From positions 1 to 34,891 of the forward strand of contig PKUH01000081.1 of NCBI GenBank assembly GCA_002869615.1: a DNA stretch of 34,891 bases, in the 5' to 3' direction. The translations under genes were made by a program, and so were the position numbers. This stretch comes from Desulfuromonas sp. GTDB taxonomy: Bacteria; Desulfobacterota; Desulfuromonadia; Desulfuromonadales; UBA2294. Shown here one piece after another: positions 7,741 through 15,807 of this stretch (position 1 is its first letter; each line of letters starts with the position of its first letter). The notes under the pieces were generated by a model, which did no database searches, was not told the DNA's origin, and saw only the letters and a list, made by a program, of their open reading frames with translations.

Positions 7741-10700
7741 TCGCCGCCGGTACCGAGGACATCGTTGTAGCTGACGCCGGCCTGGCCGGAGTAGCTGCCG
7801 GTTGTTACGCCGAAATTGTTGAAGCTGATCGAGACATCACCGAACCCGGGCTTGGCCGTACTCTCCTGCGGCATGACGTAACCGTCATGACAATTGCTAC
7901 AGGTATAGGCAAGATCAAGCGCGTGTTTCTGGTGCGCTCCGGCGGTCGCGGAAGCGGTCGCGAAGGGATCATTGGCCAGACCGGTCGGGCCGCCAAGGGT
8001 GGAAGCGGTCGGCGGGTTGCCATGACACGTATCACAAGCGGCATCGAAACCGTTGTCATGCTTGTGACAGACCATACAGTCCCTGTTGTTCTCATGTGCC
8101 AGGTCACCACCATTGGCGGTATTATCAGCGGTATCATAATTGTGGAACTTGTTCTGGGTATGACAGGCCTCGCAGACCTTGTTCGAGTTGGCATGACCGC
8201 CCGTGTCGTCGCCAAATCCGACGCCGGTCGGCGCATCGTTGGCGTCGGTAAAACGCACATCAACTGTTGCCAGTCCGGTGGAATCCCAGGTGCCAGTCGG
8301 AGCCGTGATCGTCGCTTTGACTCTTTTGATATTAAAATCGGTGCCGTTATCGAGATCGGCCTTGCTGGCGCTATGGCAGGTGCCGCAGGTAAACTCGCCG
8401 TACTGTCCGCCGGTGATCCCCCAACCACCGGCGCCCCACTTATCGGAGGCGGTGCTGATCGAGTTGTGCAGCAGCGGGTTGGTGGCGACCGGGGTGATGC
8501 CGGTGATAATTTGCGGATTGGTGCCGGTCACACCATCGCCATCGGTATAGGTGATCCGCACCTGATAAGCCGTTCCGTTACTTAACGAGTTGATCTCGTA
8601 GGTATAGGGGCTGGCCGGGTGGGTCGGCGCTGGCGCATTGGAGCCGAGGCTGAAATCAATACCGTCGAGTCCCCATTCGACCAGAATCGTGTTGTCGGTA
8701 TTGTCATCATCGCTGTAAGGAACGTTGACGTTGATCACGGTGTTGCCGGGTGTGGCCGAGGCCACGCCGACGGTGGTGCTATCGACGCCGGCAGCAGCAG
8801 CGGTGGTGTAGCTGAAGATATATGGCGCGGCATTCAGAGGGTTGCCCGCCAAGTCGGTGATGGCACCGGTCACGCTGACATTGTACGTGGTGCTGTTGGC
8901 CTGACCGGAAGTGGTAAAGACCGCCTGTGCTGCTGAACAACTACTGAATGTCCATCCGGGAGAATCACTGGTAACATTCGTCGTATTTACAGTTGCACAA
9001 TCAATGTTCTCACTAAAATTAATCGTTACATTGCCGTCCAGAGCTACACCGGTGGCGCTATTGGTCGGTACCGTCGAACTCACCGAAGGAGCCGTTGCGT
9101 CAACGGTAAAATCGGGAGTGCCGGCAAAGGACACCCAGGCACTGGGGGCGGAATTTGAATCGACGGCGCGGTACTGCCAGTTGTAGCTGTTGCCATCGGT
9201 CAATCCGGCGCAGGTCACCTGCACGTTGTTCGTGCCGCTCGCCACCAGGGCCGATTCGCAATCGGAAGCGTTATCACCGGTATAGTCGATCTGCAGCTTG
9301 ACGGTGTCGCCGTCAGGGTCGGAGAGGTCGGCCTCGAACACCAGCGTGGTGGTGGTCGAATAGCCACCAACACTAATTGCTGTTGAGCCATCGCTCTCGT
9401 ACTGCGCCGGTCCGGTCGGGACATTCGGCGGGCTGTTGCCGGCAGCAACCGTATCGAAGGTAACCGTCTGGTCAGCCGCAAAAGCATTACCGGCCTTGTC
9501 CTGCACACCGGTCGTAATCGTAAAACTGTACGAAGTGCTGTTTGCCAGGCCACTGGTACTAAACACCGCTACACCCGTGCCTTCAGTACAACTATCTCTG
9601 GTCCACCCCGGCATCGCCGACGTGACAGTACCGGTGGTTACTGTTGTACAGTCAAGATTCGCATCCGTGAAGTTGATGGTTACTGTCGTATTGGTGGCTA
9701 CGTCCGTTGCAGCATCGGCAGGAACCGTGCTGGATACCGTAGGTGCCGTGGTATCAACCGTTACCGTTACACCGGCACCGGGGGTCTCGGTGTTTCCTGT
9801 TGGCGAAGCGCTGTCCGTGGCACGACTCTGAATCGTGTAGCTGCCATCTGCTGGCTGGGCCCAACTGTAAGTCCAGTTGGTGGTGCCGGTGGCATCAGGC
9901 CAGGTCCCGGCCACATTGATATCGACTTCAACAAGGGCTACCCCGGAGCCGGTCCCATCCGTTGCAGTCCCGGAGATCGTGTATGGGAAGTCGGCAGCCC
10001 TTAAGAAAGTGCCCCCGGTCGGTGCAGAGATCGTGGAGCTCGGTAAAGCCCGGTCGATCTGGATGGCTCCGGTGCTCTTGATGGCTTCGACGTTGCCGAC
10101 ATTGTCGGTACTGCGATAGCGGATATACTGGGTCCCGGCCGCGCCGGCACCAATCGTCGTCGTCGCTGAAGTGCCCGCCGTGCCCGGCGTACAGGTATTG
10201 TTGGTGTCGATGCAGTACTCGGTAGACGCCACGCCGCTGCCGCCGCCATCACCGGAAGTCAGGGTCACGGTCGGGTTGGCGTTTTGCCAACCGGCCGGGG
10301 CATTGTCGGTAGTTGCAGGGGCCGAAGCATCGACCGTCCGGTTGATCGCTGTGCCGGTGCCGGTGTTGGCGCTGTCGTCGGTACCACGGAAGTTGAGAGC
10401 CAGGGCAGTTGTGTCCGCATACGGACCAAGACCACCGGTAACGGTACAGGTCCAGTTCGGCGCCGAACCGCCGACTGTCGCAGCAGTCCAGGCACCAGCG
10501 TTAACCTGGTACTCGCAAGTAGAAAGGGTGTTGGCTTCGGTGATACTGGCCGAGAGGTCGAAACTGGCATCGACGTGAGTGCCGTTGTAATCGACATTGG
10601 CAGGAGTAATAGCCGTTACAGACGGTGCAGTCGTGTCGGCTGCGGCGGCTACTGTAATTGTGAGCGTGGTGATCTTAGATTGCTTGGCATTGCCGACATG

Positions 10701-11348
10701 ACCGACACCGTGGACCATGATGGTGTAGTTCCCGCCCGGGGTGTCGGCCGGAACGGTGACGCTCACCTTGGCTCCCATCCGGGCTGCCTGGTTGTCCGGC
10801 CCAGGATTGTCGATTGCCAGACCGCCTGTGTCCAAATTGGCGATCGTACTGGTTGTGTAATCGGTACAGTACCCGTCATGCGTGCCTACGTGCGAGCTGA
10901 GAAGAGTCGGAGTAGCACCGCCATACCAAGTGGTGCTCTGGTAGGTGGCGTTCCAGAGTGTCAGGCCACCCGCTCCAGGATTGGTGTTAGGGGTGAATAT
11001 CCAGGTACTGGGAGTAGTGTTCGGTATCGCGATCGATGCACCGGTGTTGCCTTTCTTGTCATTGAGGGCAGTCCAGACCCACTCCAACTCGATGGTGTCG
11101 CCTGCATTGACACTACTCGACACCGTCGCAGCAGTTGTACCACTGAACGTTTCCCAGGCTGCCGCACCCGGTTTAACCGCGACCTGGTCAACAGCGGAAC
11201 CGGTAGTGATCGGGTGACAGCCCGTAGTCGAACAAGTTGCCGTGCCTATGCTGCCAATCTTCGCTTCTGCTATTGGTGCAGACAAGAATATTGCCGTAAA
11301 TACCAGGCAACAGAAAACCCCACACCCGAAACTTCTTAGACTATTCAT
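6165..11348 (-). CDS. Giant secreted multiheme cytochrome (cytochrome 2), N-terminal segment up to the first in-frame amber
   Basis: I chose ATG 11348 (MNSLRSFG) because a signal peptide follows it (residues 1-30, ending APIAEA) and GAAGGGTG lies upstream. ATG 11390 (MGLKDIKT) is the alternative and would add 14 residues. A CX4CH heme (CSTTGCH) comes right after cleavage. Then about 940 heme-free residues hold several Ig-like domains, two with the SbsA/Big_5 signature (PSVSSTVPTNSATGVALDGN), and a fibronectin-like module. From residue about 988 heme motifs are dense: 17 CX2CH, 6 CX4CH and one CX3CH (CSINCH), 24 in all. The frame stops at TAG 6165-6167, directly after CGDCHTG. Read through both ambers, the protein would be about 3100 residues with 56 motifs. 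Expected role: outer-surface or extracellular electron conduit. It follows marR and the riboswitch and precedes cytochrome 1. Confidence 0.9.
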   Translation of the reverse strand: MNSLRSFGCGVFCCLVFTAIFLSAPIAEAKIGSIGTATCSTTGCHPITTGSAVDQVAVKPGAAAWETFSGTTAATVSSSVNAGDTIELEWVWTALNDKKGNTGASIAIPNTTPSTWIFTPNTNPGAGGLTLWNATYQSTTWYGGATPTLLSSHVGTHDGYCTDYTTSTIANLDTGGLAIDNPGPDNQAARMGAKVSVTVPADTPGGNYTIMVHGVGHVGNAKQSKITTLTITVAAAADTTAPSVTAITPANVDYNGTHVDASFDLSASITEANTLSTCEYQVNAGAWTAATVGGSAPNWTCTVTGGLGPYADTTALALNFRGTDDSANTGTGTAINRTVDASAPATTDNAPAGWQNANPTVTLTSGDGGGSGVASTEYCIDTNNTCTPGTAGTSATTTIGAGAAGTQYIRYRSTDNVGNVEAIKSTGAIQIDRALPSSTISAPTGGTFLRAADFPYTISGTATDGTGSGVALVEVDINVAGTWPDATGTTNWTYSWAQPADGSYTIQSRATDSASPTGNTETPGAGVTVTVDTTAPTVSSTVPADAATDVATNTTVTINFTDANLDCTTVTTGTVTSAMPGWTRDSCTEGTGVAVFSTSGLANSTSYSFTITTGVQDKAGNAFAADQTVTFDTVAAGNSPPNVPTGPAQYESDGSTAISVGGYSTTTTLVFEADLSDPDGDTVKLQIDYTGDNASDCESALVASGTNNVQVTCAGLTDGNSYNWQYRAVDSNSAPSAWVSFAGTPDFTVDATAPSVSSTVPTNSATGVALDGNVTINFSENIDCATVNTTNVTSDSPGWTFSSCSAAQAVFTTSGQANSTTYNVSVTGAITDLAGNPLNAAPYIFSYTTAAAAGVDSTTVGVASATPGNTVINVNVPYSDDDNTDNTILVEWGLDGIDFSLGSNAPAPTHPASPYTYEINSLSNGTAYQVRITYTDGDGVTGTNPQIITGITPVATNPLLHNSISTASDKWGAGGWGITGGQYGEFTCGTCHSASKADLDNGTDFNIKRVKATITAPTGTWDSTGLATVDVRFTDANDAPTGVGFGDDTGGHANSNKVCEACHTQNKFHNYDTADNTANGGDLAHENNRDCMVCHKHDNGFDAACDTCHGNPPTASTLGGPTGLANDPFATASATAGAHQKHALDLAYTCSNCHDGYVMPQESTAKPGFGDVSISFNNFGVTTGSYSGQAGVSYNDVLGTGGENCTNIYCHSTGQSADGTSATPSSYSTASWSTPASGACGTCHDDLDPATGSHTAHVNDGAACNDCHSCNNHVDHNIDVTSGTYTAGGAPGNNYGTCSTASCHDDGTGTLATTPAWGTATTDCTECHAGAAISTGSHGAHIAAGETCSGCHDAATDPATETEPVAGHRDTNIDTQVALGYTQNKTKGSGYETCATASCHNDGRNSGLTNVWGTTLNNCSECHATQPATGGHGAHIGVSFAGSAIGCGDCHTNAVEGTTAPTGHRDGNIDAFGYDTANKTLGTAFTTCTTATCHQTGQAVNDYTTTSVWGTNDANCTQCHEASPTTNSHAKHIAVTSDCATCHTNAVINTSYADANHGDLNIDVTVGGYTANKAIASALESCSINCHSDGINAVGTSPTWGTAGGACDVCHLSDMTTGSHGPHLSDGAVCGDCHDGAVKDSNAGTAHTDGNVDVIATYATATAAYGIATWTTCSAASCHDDGRAPNVTADWGTTINNCAECHATQPATGSHAAHLADGATCGDCHTG

Positions 11349-11499
11349 CGTGTCACCCTTCAGTGCCGTCTTGATATCTTTCAAACCCATAACGTATCTC
11401 TCTCTAAAAGATTGCGTTATATTTACTCTTATTGTATTGGCCCGAAACGGATTCCAACCAAAACTTAATTTATTAAAACTATTTAACATTTTCCAGCAA

Positions 11500-11919
11500 T
11501 CAAGACAACGCCTGCTTCCGCATGGCGACCGTTTTCCCGACAACCCGGCCACGGAAACCTTCAGCCTCTTCGTCGGCCATCACCCGGGCCAATTCCTCGA
11601 CCAGCTCTTTACCTTTATTTGTCAAAAAAACTGCCAATTGATAGCGATTGGCCGAAGACTTCTCCGTTTCCAGCAGTCCGTACCCCTTCCTTGTCACACT
11701 TCCGCCGCCGTTTTTGGCACAAAAGTGTGTCAGCAGCTTGACGTTGCGACTCACTGTCCCCTGCGGCATCTCGAGTTGCTTGCACAACTCGGGCATGGTA
11801 ATTCCGGGTTTCTGGGCGACAGCCAGCAACAGCGCAATATGCTGGCTCGGAAGATCCTTGTTGACCTGTCGGCGCAACATATCAATTACGCATGAAAGTG
11901 TGGCAATTTCTTTTTGCAT
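11500..11919 (-). CDS. MarR-family winged-helix transcriptional regulator
   Basis: ATG 11919 is preferred (MQKEIATLSCVIDML): GGAGGG stands 8-9 bases upstream, and the longer upstream frame would run back through the terminator hairpin. The 139-residue product has the usual MarR size. Residues about 22-70 hold the helix-turn-helix (ITMPELCKQLEMPQGTVSRN), followed by a wing (GYGLLETEKSSANRYQLAVF) and a C-terminal helix (LTNKGKELVEELARVMADEE) typical of the dimer interface. No ligand is evident. It lies between the riboswitch/terminator and the giant cytochrome, all on the same strand, so it is probably the first gene of the cytochrome operon and may regulate it. Confidence 0.85.
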   Translation of the reverse strand: MQKEIATLSCVIDMLRRQVNKDLPSQHIALLLAVAQKPGITMPELCKQLEMPQGTVSRNVKLLTHFCAKNGGGSVTRKGYGLLETEKSSANRYQLAVFLTNKGKELVEELARVMADEEAEGFRGRVVGKTVAMRKQALS

Positions 11920-11981
11920 GTTGCTTACCCTCCCAGCATACGGCCAAATAACCGGTTTTGCGCTATATGGCGTCGCCAAAC

Positions 11982-12018
11982 AAAAAACGGCGCATCTCTT
12001 CCCGGAGATGCGCCGTTT
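11982..12018 (-). terminator. Intrinsic terminator, likely expression platform of the riboswitch
   Basis: Perfect 14-bp inverted repeat (11985-11998 with 12005-12018, coding-strand arm AAACGGCGCATCTC), a 6-base loop, and then TTTTTT GTTTGG on the minus strand. It begins about 10 bases after the closing stem of the GEMM aptamer and ends about 60 bases before the marR start, the layout of a transcription-terminating riboswitch. Confidence 0.85.
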
Positions 12019-12028
12019 AGGCAAAAAT

Positions 12029-12109
12029 CAATCATTCTCCGGGAGCCCGGCTACCCCCCCACAAGGGCCCGTGGCTTTGCGTCACCGGGTTGCCCCGGTT
12101 TTGCGATTG
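12029..12109 (-). ncRNA. GEMM-I cyclic-dinucleotide riboswitch aptamer (c-di-GMP or 3',3'-cGAMP)
   Basis: On the minus strand the conserved GEMM-I blocks are present in order. They are a GCAAAACC entry; a stem ACCGGG/CCCGGT capped by a GCAA (GNRA) tetraloop at 12084-12099; the signature GACGCAAAGCC at 12073-12083; a second hairpin; and GGTAGCCGGG near 12045-12054. A closing stem CAATC/GATTG joins 12105-12109 to 12029-12033. The family binds cyclic dinucleotides; in Geobacter relatives a subclass prefers cGAMP and controls cytochrome genes. Which ligand applies depends on the base equivalent to Vc2 position 20, which I could not align with certainty. Confidence 0.88.
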
Positions 12110-12129
12110 TCACAAATGAAAAAAATAAA

Positions 12130-12135
12130 ATTATA
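12130..12135 (-). promoter_or_regulatory. Possible -10 element for the riboswitch-led operon
   Basis: A perfect TATAAT on the minus strand, about 20-25 bases before the aptamer's closing stem, would start the transcript at about 12122. The -35 region is poor (GGATTA at about 12153-12158), so an activator or another sigma factor may be involved. Position is the main argument. Confidence 0.45.
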
Positions 12136-12277
12136 TTAAATCAGATCGTAGTTAATCCCCATACTGAATGTCATTCAATCTTGAATACTAGCAACATCCG
12201 TTCCAGATTTATGGTGCTTCCTGTCTTTTAATTTTTACAGACAAGATCAACTGGCGACGCTTCGGCCACCCTCGAAT

Positions 12278-12892
12278 TCATCCCGATGAGCCGGCTGCTT
12301 CAAAAACGATCAGTCGGCCGAATTCCTTGCGGGTAAAACCGTCAACAGCGATCTCTTTTTCGAATTTCGCCAGAGGGACAACAGCGACATTGTTGCTGCC
12401 AAACCGCTTGACCACCTGGTCAGCACCCTCTTTGTGTGAATACATTGTATAGCTTCCGTCTTTTTCAAACCGCAAGTAGTAGGTAAAACCCTCCGGCACA
12501 ATACCGGCTACGTACTCGGAATCAAACATGTAACTGCCATCATCGAGATCGGAGAGACTCCGCGGGCTCTGACCTGTCATCTCGTTGTAACCATTCAGAA
12601 CCAACAGAATTCGACCGAGGTTTTTTTGGACCTCCTGGATCGCCTTGCGTTCCTTTAATTTATTGATCCGCTCAATCGATTGAGCCGCCCTGGTCGCGGC
12701 GACGGTCTCCTCGTACTCCTTGATCAAAGCCTCGTAGAGAGCGATGGCCTTATCAAGATTCCCGGCCTGTTCGACCTCGAATGCAGCCTGATGCTCGGCC
12801 AGCGCCTGCTCTTCACGATCGGGGATTACCGCCCATATAACCAGGGCCACCATAATGACAATAACTGAAACCAGAATATTCTTTCGCGACAT
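12278..12892 (-). CDS. Membrane-anchored protein with TPR/coiled-coil region, function unknown
   Basis: 204 residues from ATG 12892, with AGGAG about 8 bases upstream. Residues 5-24 are a single hydrophobic segment (ILVSVIVIMVALVIWAVI), without a clear cleavage site. Residues about 30-85 are charged and helical and resemble one TPR plus coiled coil (GNLDKAIALYEALIKEYEE). The C-terminal half (NGYNEMTGQSPRSLSDLDD, YYLRFEKDGSYTMYSHKEG) resembles the pseudopilin-like 'type II secretion G/DUF' fold seen after such anchors, but this is only an impression. It probably faces the periplasm. It is transcribed toward the riboswitch, and about 140 bases separate its stop from the putative promoter. No partner can be named. 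Confidence 0.75.
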   Translation of the reverse strand: MSRKNILVSVIVIMVALVIWAVIPDREEQALAEHQAAFEVEQAGNLDKAIALYEALIKEYEETVAATRAAQSIERINKLKERKAIQEVQKNLGRILLVLNGYNEMTGQSPRSLSDLDDGSYMFDSEYVAGIVPEGFTYYLRFEKDGSYTMYSHKEGADQVVKRFGSNNVAVVPLAKFEKEIAVDGFTRKEFGRLIVFEAAGSSG

Positions 12893-12954
12893 CGCACCTC
12901 TCCTGAAGTTGGGATTAAAACCAGCTTAGAATACAGGTTTAGGAAAAAACAGTA

Positions 12955-12990
12955 AATAGTTATCAGTTATCAGTTGGCAGTCATCAGTAC
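12955..12990. repeat. Dispersed intergenic repeat of the TCAGTTATCAGTTGGCAG type
   Basis: AGTTATCAGTTATCAGTTGGCAG followed by TCATCAGT. Related stretches built from the same units stand at 15153-15187, 15770-15803 (inverted) and 18578-18610 (inverted). No coding potential is seen. Confidence 0.55.
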
Positions 12991-13066
12991 AATCCGACCA
13001 ACCAAATCTGGCATTATCGGAGGATTTCCCTTACAATGGCGGCTGTTTTCCAAGAAAGGATAATCA

Positions 13067-14452
13067 ATGAAACGCATATGGTTTATGGTGCTTTCCAGCC
13101 TCATTCTCGTGGCGGGATGTGAGCAGAAAAAAGAGATCCCGAAAATAGATGAAGAGATCACGCCGGCGACGGCGGTTCAACTGACCGTGCCGCAGGCGAA
13201 ATCGATCTTCAATGAACCGATGCCGGCGCACACATTTGAGCTGCCATCGGCGGCGCTGCAGGTCTGGCGGCACACCCGTTCCGTCAAACCGGCACTGGTT
13301 CTTTTATCCATCCATCCGTTCCTCGACCCGATTGCCACGGAACGTAAGAACGATATCACCGATTTGATCCGAACCGGTGATGCCGATATATTCCGCCGGC
13401 GCGGCAGCTATTACCGTGTGAACCCGGCCCTGGTTCCAACCCAGGCATTATCAGCAGCGATCAACAATGAACTCTTTTCTGAGCTAATCTGGGTCACTCC
13501 GACCCGGGCTGGAATCGATGAAATTTCGCTTGAAGTTTTGAGAGACCAACTTGTCAATGCCGGATTCCTGAGCGAGGCCGAAGGGGAAAGTCTCTTTTAC
13601 GCTGACGGTGTGACCAGCGGTACTGTTCGCGGTCTTCCCTTCCGGGCCGTACATCCCGATGCCATGCCGGAGCTTGACAAACCGATCGTTTTACATATCG
13701 ATACCGGTTACTTCAAGGGCCTGTTCAAAAACGAGGTGGCGACCCCGCTTTACGACATTCTGCACCAGACCGTGCAGCGGATCATGCAGAATGAGTGGCA
13801 GGTATACGCGACAACCCTCTCATGGTCGACCGAGGAGCTGATGTTTTCCCTTGATGTACGCTTCATCATCACCGCCCTGGCGAAGATGATAGAAGACCCG
13901 AACCTGCTGCAAAACATGCCTCAAGGCTGGAAACTCCATGCCGACGCCATGTACATGGGCAACATGTACATGGAATCGAAAGCCCAGGATCTCATCGCTG
14001 AAGCGGCCATCGCCGCCCCGGATGATCCAACAATTGTCTACGCCCTCTCCAGGATCAGGTTTCAGCAGGGGCGGGCCGATGAAGCTTTCACCCTGCTCGA
14101 TAAAGCCATGCAGCTTGATCACGGCTACGCTGCGGCCTACCTGCAACTGGCTGACACCAACATTAAAAATGGTCATTTAAAAAAAGCCCTCGAACTGCTG
14201 CGCAAAGCAATCAAGGCTTATCCGGAGAATCCTTTCCTGAAGATTCGCGAGGCCGACATCCTGATCCGGATGAAGCAAACGGACCAGGCCATCACGGCTA
14301 TCAACGGCCTGCAGCTCCTCCCATGGTCACCCTATTTTCACGGCAATGCCGCCGCCAACCTGAATGACATGGCCGAGTACGCCCGCAACCCGGAGGCGGC
14401 CGAAGCGGCGGCGCCGACGCCAGCCCCGCAAACCGGGCAGGAGAAAAAATAA
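13067..14452 (+). CDS. TPR lipoprotein of a two-copy paralogous family (copy 1)
   Basis: 461 residues from ATG 13067, with AAGGA 6-7 bases upstream. A lipobox LVAGC puts the lipidated cysteine at residue 18, so the protein is anchored to a membrane outside the cytoplasm. Residues about 50-300 form a domain I do not recognise; it is shared with 22013-23410: FELPSAALQVWR, KPALVLLSIHPFL, KPIVLHIDTGYF, KNEVATPLYDILHQT. Residues about 310-430 are three TPR repeats (VYALSRIRFQQGRADEAFTL, AYLQLADTNIKNGHLKKALE, ADILIRMKQTDQAI), followed by a shared LPWSP-FHGN motif and an Ala/Pro-rich tail. Its TAA overlaps the next ATG by one base (TAATG), so the two lipoproteins are translationally coupled. Confidence 0.85.
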   Translation: MKRIWFMVLSSLILVAGCEQKKEIPKIDEEITPATAVQLTVPQAKSIFNEPMPAHTFELPSAALQVWRHTRSVKPALVLLSIHPFLDPIATERKNDITDLIRTGDADIFRRRGSYYRVNPALVPTQALSAAINNELFSELIWVTPTRAGIDEISLEVLRDQLVNAGFLSEAEGESLFYADGVTSGTVRGLPFRAVHPDAMPELDKPIVLHIDTGYFKGLFKNEVATPLYDILHQTVQRIMQNEWQVYATTLSWSTEELMFSLDVRFIITALAKMIEDPNLLQNMPQGWKLHADAMYMGNMYMESKAQDLIAEAAIAAPDDPTIVYALSRIRFQQGRADEAFTLLDKAMQLDHGYAAAYLQLADTNIKNGHLKKALELLRKAIKAYPENPFLKIREADILIRMKQTDQAITAINGLQLLPWSPYFHGNAAANLNDMAEYARNPEAAEAAAPTPAPQTGQEKK

Positions 14453-15174
14453 TGCGCCGCCTCGTCGTTGTTATCTTCGTCCTGCTCAATCTCGCCATGG
14501 CCCTTTCAGCTTGCGACCAGGGTAAAAACAATCAAGAAAGCAAACCGCCACAGCTGCCTGCCGAACAAAGCCCGGCCGATCAGGGCGAACAGGATGAGCG
14601 GGTGCCGCCGGCGCCGCCGCTCAAGGAAACCTTCGACGGCCAGCCGCAGCTCTCGCTCTTCCCCCGGGTCGGCGATTACCAGCCGGATACCGCGGATGAA
14701 CGATATCCGTTCTGGCGCACCTTCATCGATCACTTCATTAAGGTTTCGGGCCTGCTGCAGAATCCGGAGACAAAGAACAAGGCCTGGAGCTTTCGTGGCA
14801 TCAACACCATTGACTCGGTCGCCTGGTTTTCCCCGGTCGCCGTTCAGCCGAACGGTGACTACCGGATCAGCTACAAGGTCAAGGCCGAGCTGCCGGAAGG
14901 CGCCAAAACCGGAATCGGCATTCTTGAATTTAAGGAATTTCTCTGGATTGGCGAACAGTACACCGAAAAAACAGTCGAGGAATATCTGCTCGGATCGATG
15001 ATCGGGATCGAGATAAGTGACGATATTGACTGGGAAGAAAAAGGTTTCGACCTGCGAACCGGGCCGGAGACGAACATGATCCACCTCGTTTTCTACCGCG
15101 AGGGGGAACACAGCCGCAAGCCGGTGTTGATAGATGATGTGGAAATTAGAAAGGCAGTGACGAGTGACCAGTAA
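14452..15174 (+). CDS. Lipoprotein of unknown function
   Basis: 240 residues. The lipobox LSAC puts the lipidated cysteine at residue 21. A Pro/Gln/Glu-rich linker (residues 22-60) leads to a compact beta-rich domain (VGDYQPDTADERYPFWRTF, WSFRGINTIDSVAWFSPV, IHLVFYREGEHSRKPVLIDD) that looks like a carbohydrate-binding-type jelly roll; the final LIDDVEIRKA is typical of such folds. This is an impression, not a match. The start overlaps the upstream stop by one base. The last residues (AVTSDQ) and the TAA lie within a dispersed repeat that begins at about 15153, so the original C-terminus may have been replaced. Confidence 0.75.
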   Translation: MRRLVVVIFVLLNLAMALSACDQGKNNQESKPPQLPAEQSPADQGEQDERVPPAPPLKETFDGQPQLSLFPRVGDYQPDTADERYPFWRTFIDHFIKVSGLLQNPETKNKAWSFRGINTIDSVAWFSPVAVQPNGDYRISYKVKAELPEGAKTGIGILEFKEFLWIGEQYTEKTVEEYLLGSMIGIEISDDIDWEEKGFDLRTGPETNMIHLVFYREGEHSRKPVLIDDVEIRKAVTSDQ

Positions 15175-15187
15175 TCAGTTGGCAGAA
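15153..15187. repeat. Dispersed repeat overlapping the 3' end of the lipoprotein gene
   Basis: GCAGTGACGAGTGACCAGTA followed by ATCAGTTGGCAG. It belongs to the same family as 12955-12990. It supplies the last six sense codons and the stop of the preceding gene. Confidence 0.55.
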
Positions 15188-15224
15188 CAATGCAAAACAT
15201 TATCTACCGCCCGTTCGCTTCGCT

Positions 15225-15340
15225 CACTCGAGACGCAAAGGACACAAAGAAAAACGAAGATTTTAGTTACCCAAAAAAACGATCTTGGTCTAATTTCACA
15301 GGATTCTCTCCGCGTCTCTGCGTCTCCGCGTTAAATAAGG
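15225..15340. repeat. Imperfect palindromic intergenic element
   Basis: The left part is GAGACGCAAAGGACACAAAG; the right part, read on the other strand, is TTTAACGCGGAGACGCAGAG. The element is AT-rich in the middle and has no reading frame of interest. A further GAGACGCAGAGGG stands at about 15381-15393. With the flanking elements it fills a gene-free stretch (15175-15807) made almost wholly of repeats. Confidence 0.5.
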
Positions 15341-15388
15341 TTTTTGATTTTGATGCTTTATAACGCAGTACTCCGTACGCTGAGACGC

Positions 15389-15432
15389 AGAGGGTAAACC
15401 CGGGGACTGTCCCGAATGGGGGCTGTCCCTAA
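15389..15432. repeat. REP-like element, copy A
   Basis: AGAGGGTAAA followed by GGGACTGTCCCGAATGGGGG and CTGTCCCTAA. A second copy with few differences is at 15661-15703. The GGGAC/GTCCC halves can fold back on themselves. Confidence 0.6.
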
Positions 15433-15519
15433 TACGTTCCTTCGGCTACTTCGGCGAGCTCAGTACAAGATAACTCAGGACAGGCGAGCGGAGTCGGGAA
15501 TGACAACTATATACTCACC

Positions 15520-15545
15520 GGGGACACTACTTTAGTGGTGTCCCC
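15520..15545. repeat. Inverted repeat of the GGGGACAC...GTGTCCCC type
   Basis: GGGGACACTAC, TTTAG, then TGGTGTCCCC: a near-perfect hairpin. Its termini match the longer palindromes at 18527-18563 and 20931-20983. Such elements are usually REP sequences mobilised by RAYT transposases, but no transposase gene is present in the window. Confidence 0.65.
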
Positions 15546-15660
15546 ATAGAAAAGTTCATAACTGCCATTCAAATTCCTTGTTCATTGGCGAACCAACCGA
15601 TTGATAAATCTTTATAATGGTGAGGCAACGGCGGATTTAAACGGAAAGCCGGAGAGGGGT

Positions 15661-15703
15661 AGAGGGTAAAAAGGGACCGTCCCCGAATGGGGGCTGTCCC
15701 TAA
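15661..15703. repeat. REP-like element, copy B
   Basis: AGAGGGTAAA followed by GGGACCGTCCCCGAATGGGG and GCTGTCCCTAA, a diverged copy of 15389-15432. Another pair sharing CGGAGTCGGGAATGACA lies at about 15489-15505 and 15743-15760, so the region holds at least two duplicated intergenic units. Confidence 0.6.
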
Positions 15704-15769
15704 AACATCATCAGTTCTTGATTCTTAAAATGGATTCCCGATCGGAGTCGGGAATGACAGTATAGCCTC

Positions 15770-15803
15770 CAGCTGCCCACTGATAACTGCCAACTGACAA
15801 CTA
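15770..15803. repeat. Dispersed CTGATAACTGCCAACTGACA-type repeat
   Basis: Inverted relative of the repeats at 12955 and 15153. It ends within a few bases of the TAG stop of the next gene (15808-15810). Confidence 0.5.
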
Positions 15804-15807
15804 GCTC

